Source: JACCZP01 sp050997195
Lineage (GTDB): Bacteria; Actinomycetota; Thermoleophilia; Solirubrobacterales; Thermoleophilaceae
DNA length: 9,305 bases
NCBI GenBank assembly: GCA_050997195.1
Contig: JBPCRE010000192.1
Coordinates: 1 to 9,305, forward strand
Reading direction: 5' to 3'
Positions 5,040-9,305 of the stretch are shown piece by piece. Position 1 is the first letter of the stretch. Every line of letters starts with the position of its first letter. Under the pieces are notes generated by a model, which saw nothing but the letters and a program-made list of their open reading frames with translations, was not told where the DNA came from and made no database searches. The translations under genes and the position numbers were made by a program.

Positions 5040-5873
5040 CTACAGCCGCTGCTCGGCCAAAAAGCCACGCACGAGCGCGACGAATTCCTCGGTGCGCTCG
5101 AAGGCCAGCGCGTGGCTCGAACCCGGGCCGCTCAGGCACTCGTAGCGCGCGCCGGGGATCCGATCGGCCACCGCCCGGCACTGCCACGGGGGTGTGACGA
5201 GGTCCTGCTCGCCGGCCACCACCAGCGTGGGCGCCGACATCTCGTGCAGGCGGTCGAGCGTGTCGTGCTCGAGGTCGGCTCTCCACTGCCTCGCCGTCGC
5301 CGCGATCTGTGCTTCGGTCGACGGGAACAGCGGCCGGAGCTGCTCCATGAGCGCCTCGAACTCCGGGCTGCTCAGCAGCTCGGGGGAGAAGGCGAGGCCG
5401 AGCGCGGTGAGCGCCGCCTCGAGATCGCCCGTCTCCCAGGGATGGGAGAGCGCGGCGAGCAGGGCGGTCTGAAACCCGTCGACCCGCCCCCAGGTGCCGT
5501 AGAGCACGAGCGCGCCGACCCGGTCCGGGTGTGCGAGGGCGAGCTCCTGGGCGACCGCGCTCCTCAGCGACCAGCCGCACACGTGCGCCCGCTCGACGCC
5601 GAGCGCGTCAAGCAGCGCCGCGGTGTCGCCGGCCATCGAGCGAATGCTCAGCTCTCCCTCTCCGCGCTCGGAGGCGCCGAGGCCGCGGTTGTCGAAGGAG
5701 ATGACCTCGTGCGCCTCGGTGAGCCCCGGCTCGACCGCGCCCCACAGGCCGAGCGAGCCGCTCGTGCCCATGACCATCAGCAGTGGATCGCCGCTACCTA
5801 CGCGGCGGTAGTTCATCCGGATTCCCGTCGCCACCTCGACGAGCTGGGTCTCCGGAGGTGCGCTCGCGTTCAA
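5040..5873 (-). CDS. Alpha/beta hydrolase fold protein
   Basis: The protein has 277 residues from TTG 5873, a normal length for the family. The start is set by AGGAGG six bases upstream (5885-5880); the frame is open further upstream but there it runs antisense-like through nuoN. The N-terminal strand ATGIRMNYRRVGSGDPLLMV is followed by FDNRGLGASERGEG and CGWSLRSAVAQELALAHPDR. The catalytic triad is visible: Ser102 in GWSLR, Asp224 in VVAGEQDLVTPP and His254 in PGSSHALAFER. The nucleophile elbow normally reads G-x-S-x-G; here Arg104 replaces the last Gly, which may affect the turn or may be a base-call error (AGG for GGG). The overall pattern resembles enol-lactonase and esterase-like hydrolases, but the substrate cannot be assigned. 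It lies 58 bases downstream of nuoN on the same strand, so it may be read from the nuo transcript, and an inverted repeat precedes its start. Confidence 0.88.
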   Translation of the reverse strand: MNASAPPETQLVEVATGIRMNYRRVGSGDPLLMVMGTSGSLGLWGAVEPGLTEAHEVISFDNRGLGASERGEGELSIRSMAGDTAALLDALGVERAHVCGWSLRSAVAQELALAHPDRVGALVLYGTWGRVDGFQTALLAALSHPWETGDLEAALTALGLAFSPELLSSPEFEALMEQLRPLFPSTEAQIAATARQWRADLEHDTLDRLHEMSAPTLVVAGEQDLVTPPWQCRAVADRIPGARYECLSGPGSSHALAFERTEEFVALVRGFLAEQRL

Positions 5874-5901
5874 CTCAGGCCTCCTCTCTCCTCGCCTGAG
5901 T
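5873..5901 (-). promoter_or_regulatory. Inverted repeat enclosing the hydrolase ribosome binding site
   Basis: ACTCAGGC (5873-5880) and GCCTGAGT (5894-5901) are perfect 8-bp inverted arms around a 13-base purine-rich loop (on the minus strand). In the mRNA, the 3' arm abuts the TTG start, and the AGGAGG Shine-Dalgarno lies mostly in the loop with its last base in the stem. It could be an RNA hairpin that controls initiation, or a DNA operator. It lacks a T-run, so it is not an obvious terminator for nuoN. Confidence 0.45.
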
Positions 5902-5931
5902 GCGACCCTACCGACCTCCGCTCGAGCCCCC

Positions 5932-7455
5932 CTACACGAACGACGACAACGACGTGCCCACGTCGCGTACCAGGTCGAACAGCGGCTCCGGGAACACCCC
6001 GGTGGCGATCGTAAGCGCCGCCATGAGCAGGGCCACGCCCACCACCTCCGGCTGGGCGCGGGCGTCGGCCTCCGGGGACCAGCCGGCGGCGCGGGCCAGG
6101 CGCCGGCCGCCGGGCACGCGCACCTCGATCGGGCCCATCCACATGGCCGCCACCACACGCAGGTAGTAGACGAGCGAGATCATCGAGCCCACCACGATGG
6201 CCACGCCGAGCCAGGTGTAGGAGCCCTCCACGGTGGCTCGGATGAGGTAGAACTTTCCGACGAAGCCGCCGGTGAAGGGGAAGCCGGCGAGCGCGAGCAT
6301 GGCGATCGTCATGGGCCACGCGAGCGCCGGGCTGGCCGCGCCGAGGCCCTCGAGCGAATGGATGTCGTCGCCGCGCTCGGAGCGGCGCTCGCGGGCGATG
6401 ATCACCGCGAAGGCGGCCAGGTTCATGGGCAGGTACACGGCGAGGTAGAACACCGTGGCCTGCAGCCCGAGCTTGGTGCCCACCACCACGCCGGCCAGCA
6501 GGTAGCCCGCCTGGGCCACGCCCGACCACGCCAGCATGCGCTTGAGCGAGTCCTGGGTGATGGCCCCCACGTTGCCGATCAAGATGGTGGCCAGGGCCAG
6601 CGCCGCGATCGCCGGGCCCCAGTCGATCTGCGCCGAGGGCACGGCCGCGTCGAAGAAGCGAAGGAAGACCGCGAAGGCGGCGGCCTTGGTGGCCACGGCC
6701 ATGAACGCCGTGACCGGCGTGGGGGCGCCCTGGTACACGTCGGGCGTCCACTGGTGGAAGGGGGCCACCGAGGCCTTGAAGGCGAGACCGGCGATCACGA
6801 GGGCCAGGCCGGAGAGAAGCAGGGGGTCACCGGCCCCCACGGTGGTGCGGATGGCCTTGGCTATACCCGAGAAGTCGGTCGATCCGGTGGCCCCGTACAC
6901 GAGCGCGAGGCCGTAGAGCAGGGTCGCCGAGCCCACCGAGCCGATCACCAGGTACTTGAGCCCGGCCTCGAGCGAGGTCGCTCGCCGGAGGTCCGACCCG
7001 CACAGCACGTACAGCGGGATCGAGAGCAGCTCGAGGCCCACGAAGAGGGTGATCATGTTCTCCGCGCCGGCCAGCAGCACCATGCCGGCCACCGAGGCCA
7101 GCAGCAGCGCTAGGAACTCGCCGGAGCCCGTCTCGCGAACCGCCTCCGAGCGCAGACAGAGCACCACGGCGGCGAGCGCGGCCACGTAGAAGATGACCGA
7201 CACGAAGAGCGCGAGCGTGTCCGTCGCGAGGGCGCCGGACACGATGGGGGGCGAGTCGCCCGGCTCCCAGATGACCACCGTGAGCGCGATGGCCACGATC
7301 AGGGAGACGGCCGCGACGCCCGGGATCAGCGCGCGCTGCACCACGCGCGGCCGAAACAGGCCGGCCATGAGGCAGAGGATCGAGCCACCGAGCACCGCGA
7401 AGAGCGGGGAGAGCGCGAGGTAGTCCACCTCGGGGCCCTGCACGGCGGCGATCAT
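5932..7455 (-). CDS. nuoN: NADH-quinone oxidoreductase subunit N (complex I antiporter-like subunit)
   Basis: The protein has 507 residues, close to the usual NuoN length, and is almost entirely membrane helices. It is one of three antiporter-like subunits that pump protons in complex I of the cytoplasmic membrane. The conserved charged residues of the proton path are visible: E142 in GLELLSIPLYVL, K227 in FKASVAPFHQWTPDVYQGAP, K257 in ATKAAAFAVF, and K401 in PFTGGFVGKFYL at the position where NuoN has Lys. The block FHQWTPDVYQGAPTPV is the usual NuoN signature. ATG 7455 is chosen because it overlaps the nuoM stop by 4 bp (ATGA) and starts directly before the first helix; the frame is open far upstream, but only as a shadow of nuoM. 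A basic loop (about 445-465) precedes the last helix. It is the last nuo gene in the operon, and the hydrolase follows after 58 bases. Confidence 0.97.
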   Translation of the reverse strand: MIAAVQGPEVDYLALSPLFAVLGGSILCLMAGLFRPRVVQRALIPGVAAVSLIVAIALTVVIWEPGDSPPIVSGALATDTLALFVSVIFYVAALAAVVLCLRSEAVRETGSGEFLALLLASVAGMVLLAGAENMITLFVGLELLSIPLYVLCGSDLRRATSLEAGLKYLVIGSVGSATLLYGLALVYGATGSTDFSGIAKAIRTTVGAGDPLLLSGLALVIAGLAFKASVAPFHQWTPDVYQGAPTPVTAFMAVATKAAAFAVFLRFFDAAVPSAQIDWGPAIAALALATILIGNVGAITQDSLKRMLAWSGVAQAGYLLAGVVVGTKLGLQATVFYLAVYLPMNLAAFAVIIARERRSERGDDIHSLEGLGAASPALAWPMTIAMLALAGFPFTGGFVGKFYLIRATVEGSYTWLGVAIVVGSMISLVYYLRVVAAMWMGPIEVRVPGGRRLARAAGWSPEADARAQPEVVGVALLMAALTIATGVFPEPLFDLVRDVGTSLSSFV

Positions 7456-9041
7456 CGATCCCCCGCAGGCGCGCCGGGCACCGCGATCGGTTCGACCCGC
7501 GCCTGCGCCTCGGGCGGAGCGCCCGGGCCCAGCGCGGCCACCGGGGCCTTCGCTCTCGCCGCGGCCTCCTCGATCTGCGCCACCGTGGCCCCCTCGGTGC
7601 GCTCCAGGAGCACCTGGGGATAGACCCCCAGGGCCACGATCACGAGCACGAGCGGAGCGATGGCAACGGTGTCGAGCACGCCGAGGTCTCCGGGGCTCAC
7701 CTGCGGGCCGACCCGATTGTGCATCGCCTTCTGGAAGGCGCGGATCATGTACACCGCGGCCAGCACCACGCCGGCGCTCGCCACGATGCCGAGCACGAGG
7801 TGCTGCTCGTAGGCCCCGAAGAGGATCAGCACCTCGCCCACGAAGTTCGGCGAGCCCGGCATGGCAAGGGTGGCGAGCGCCACCACGAGGAAGAGGCCGG
7901 CCAGCACCGGCGCACGGAACGCGGTGCCGCCCATGCGCGCGAGCGAGTCGGAGCCGCCGGCGCGCGCCGCCAGGAGCCCGATGATGAGAAACAGCGCCGC
8001 GGTGACGAGCCCGTGGTTGACCATCTGCATCACCGCACCCTGCGCCCCCTTGGGGTCGAGCGAGAAGATGCCGAGCAGGATGAACCCGAGCTGGGCGATG
8101 GAGGAGTAGGCCACCACCAGGCGCGCGTCGTCCTGGGCGAAGGCGAGCACCGAGCCGTAGAGGATCGACACCACGGCGATCGCGATGAACAGCTCCTGCA
8201 GGAGCGCCGCGGCGTCGGGGAGGATCGGGAGCACGATCCGCAGGAAGCCGTAGGCCCCGACCTTCGAGAGCACGGCCGAGAACAGCACGAGCACCGGGAT
8301 GGAGGTGGCCCGGTAGGTGTCGGGTACCCAGCCGTGCAGCGGAAAGGCGGGCATCTTCACCAGGAAGGCGGCGGCGAAGAGCAGGAGGATCCAGGTCTGC
8401 GCCCCGGCCGGCACGCTGCGGCGCTCGAGCTCGGCCAGCGCGAAGGAGATCTCGGCGCCCTCGGGCGTGGCCAGCACCCCGAGGGCCACGGCGCCGGCCA
8501 GCATGAACAGCGAGCCCACGAGGGTGTAGATCACGAACTTGGTGGTGGCGAGCACCCGCGCTCCCCGACCCCACGCTCCGATGAGGAAGTAGAAGGGCAC
8601 GAGCATGAGGTCGAAGAAGAGGACGAAGAGGGCGAGGTCCTGGGCCAGGAACGCGCCGAGCACCGCGGTCTCGGCCAGGGCCATCTGGAAGAAGAAGAGC
8701 CGCGGGCGCTCCACGGGACGCAGCGCGGCCACCAGCGTGGCCGGCACCCACAGCAGGGCGGTCAGCGCCACCAGGAAGAGGTTCAGCCCGTCGACCCCGA
8801 GCGAGTAGCGCACCCCGAGCTCGGGGATCCACTCGAGGTCGGTGTCGTACTGGAGGGCGAAGCCCGGGCGGTACACCGACTCGAAGTCCACGATCATCAG
8901 CACCGCGTAGGCCAGCACGCCCACGGTGGCGGCCAGCACCGGCCAGCGGGCGAAGCGCCCCGGCAACAGCGCGCCGATCAACCCGGCCGCGAGCGGCATG
9001 AACACCACCACCGAGAGGTTGATCTCGAACAGCTCGATCAT
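7452..9041 (-). CDS. nuoM: NADH-quinone oxidoreductase subunit M (complex I antiporter-like subunit)
   Basis: The protein has 529 residues with about 14 predicted membrane helices. It is the middle proton-pumping subunit of complex I. Diagnostic blocks are LFFDLMLVPFYFLIGAWG, FLVKMPAFPLHGWVPDTYRA, FSAVLSKVGAYGFLR, VVAYSSIAQLGFILLG and PGSPNFVGEVLILFGAY. The key ionisable residues are K229, K260, H236 and E403. At position 144, where E. coli NuoM has the essential helix-5 Glu, this protein has Asp (codon GAC at 8612-8610), a conservative change that keeps the charge. The end of the protein (about 483-529) is an Ala/Pro-rich, probably disordered tail of some 45 residues beyond the last helix. 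ATG 9041 follows the nuoL TAG (9044-9042) with no gap, and the stop overlaps nuoN, so the three genes form one tightly coupled operon. No separate promoter was seen. Confidence 0.97.
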   Translation of the reverse strand: MIELFEINLSVVVFMPLAAGLIGALLPGRFARWPVLAATVGVLAYAVLMIVDFESVYRPGFALQYDTDLEWIPELGVRYSLGVDGLNLFLVALTALLWVPATLVAALRPVERPRLFFFQMALAETAVLGAFLAQDLALFVLFFDLMLVPFYFLIGAWGRGARVLATTKFVIYTLVGSLFMLAGAVALGVLATPEGAEISFALAELERRSVPAGAQTWILLLFAAAFLVKMPAFPLHGWVPDTYRATSIPVLVLFSAVLSKVGAYGFLRIVLPILPDAAALLQELFIAIAVVSILYGSVLAFAQDDARLVVAYSSIAQLGFILLGIFSLDPKGAQGAVMQMVNHGLVTAALFLIIGLLAARAGGSDSLARMGGTAFRAPVLAGLFLVVALATLAMPGSPNFVGEVLILFGAYEQHLVLGIVASAGVVLAAVYMIRAFQKAMHNRVGPQVSPGDLGVLDTVAIAPLVLVIVALGVYPQVLLERTEGATVAQIEEAAARAKAPVAALGPGAPPEAQARVEPIAVPGAPAGDR

Positions 9042-9305
9042 CTAGCTCGACACGATCAGGAAGTAGAGGCCGAGCCCGCTCACGCCCATGAGCAGCAGCA
9101 GCGCGTACGCGCGTACGTAGCCCGACTGCACGGCGCGGGCCATGCGCGAGCCGGCGCGCACGGCGCCCGAGGTGCCGCCCACGAACACGCCCTGCACGAG
9201 CGCGGACTCGATCACCGTGCGCCCGAAGCGCCCGAGCCCGGTGGCGGGGCGCACGAACACCGCGTCGTAGGCCTCGTCGAAGTACCACTTGCGGGCGAGG
9301 AAGGT
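9042..9305 (-). CDS. nuoL: NADH-quinone oxidoreductase subunit L, C-terminal end only
   Basis: The gene begins beyond the right edge of the window; 87 codons remain. The sequence TFLARKWYFDEAYDAVFVRP is the conserved block at the end of NuoL, between the lateral helix region and the last transmembrane helix. It is followed by an amphipathic stretch (RFGRTVIESALVQGVFVGGT) and the final hydrophobic helix (YALLLLMGVSGLGLYFLIV). The TAG at 9044-9042 is followed at once by the nuoM ATG. NuoL is the distal antiporter-like subunit of complex I, and its long lateral helix couples the three pumps. The gene order L-M-N is the standard order at the end of nuo operons. The pumping residues lie outside the window. 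Confidence 0.95.
   Translation of the reverse strand, partial: TFLARKWYFDEAYDAVFVRPATGLGRFGRTVIESALVQGVFVGGTSGAVRAGSRMARAVQSGYVRAYALLLLMGVSGLGLYFLIVSS

Noticed and set aside
4965..6014. 349-codon plus-strand ORF opposite the hydrolase gene
   Set aside because: It is antisense to a gene with an intact catalytic triad and has no recognisable motif.
5874..6158. N-terminal extension of the alpha/beta hydrolase frame
   Set aside because: It overlaps the 3' end of nuoN and has an Arg/Trp/Cys-rich composition without family similarity. The AGGAGG-TTG start at 5873 explains the gene.
6358..7113. 251-codon plus-strand ORF opposite nuoN
   Set aside because: Its His/Arg/Gly-rich composition is typical of antisense frames in GC-rich DNA, and it lies fully inside a well-supported gene.
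7456..9288. The nuoN frame stays open far upstream, giving a 1118-codon ORF on the minus strand
   Set aside because: Upstream of 7455 it is an Arg/Gly/Ala-rich shadow of nuoM and nuoL in another frame. The protein similarity begins at the ATG that overlaps the nuoM stop.

Overview
The window is GC-rich chromosomal DNA from a bacterium whose codon use and gene content suggest an actinobacterium. The nuo operon tail and the PadR, PIN-domain and UPF0157 proteins would fit a Thermoleophilia-like lineage, but no rRNA or other marker here proves this. Almost every base is in or close to a gene, and no stretch longer than about 125 bases lacks one. No tRNA, rRNA, CRISPR array or transposase gene was seen.

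Layout, left to right: (1) 1-215, the 3' end of a plus-strand delta-1-pyrroline-5-carboxylate dehydrogenase gene. (2) 317-1368, a plus-strand cluster: a GrpB/UPF0157 domain read in frame into a VOC (glyoxalase-like) domain that has its own strong ribosome binding site, then the first 26 codons of a second VOC gene that breaks off. (3) 1388-2637, a divergent pair: a PadR-family repressor (minus) and a DJ-1/PfpI, isonitrile-hydratase-like protein (plus), with an 8-bp inverted repeat between them that looks like an operator. (4) 2707-3335, a minus-strand type II toxin-antitoxin pair (RHH antitoxin and PIN-domain VapC-like toxin, 4-bp overlap). (5) 3428-4918, divergent from the toxin-antitoxin pair, a 496-498 residue protein with a DUF4041 domain, long coiled coils and a C-terminal T5orf172/Mug113-type GIY-YIG nuclease. 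This is the domain architecture of the anti-phage nuclease SNIPE, but without a membrane segment. Its base composition is visibly less GC-rich than that of its neighbours. (6) 5040-5873, a minus-strand alpha/beta hydrolase with a TTG start. (7) 5932-9305, minus strand, the end of a respiratory complex I operon: nuoL (partial), nuoM and nuoN, abutting or overlapping by 4 bp.

How the parts fit: the nuo genes encode the three antiporter-like proton-pumping membrane subunits of NADH:quinone oxidoreductase and are core genes. The left part (PadR, DJ-1, VOC and GrpB genes) looks like a small accessory or stress-response cluster with signs of rearrangement. The centre (toxin-antitoxin pair plus DUF4041/GIY-YIG nuclease, sharing an 86-92 bp divergent promoter region) looks like a minimal defence insertion between ordinary genes and is the most interesting part of the window. 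For three of the regulatory or defence genes, the best -10-like box lies just upstream of the start codon, which suggests leaderless transcripts.
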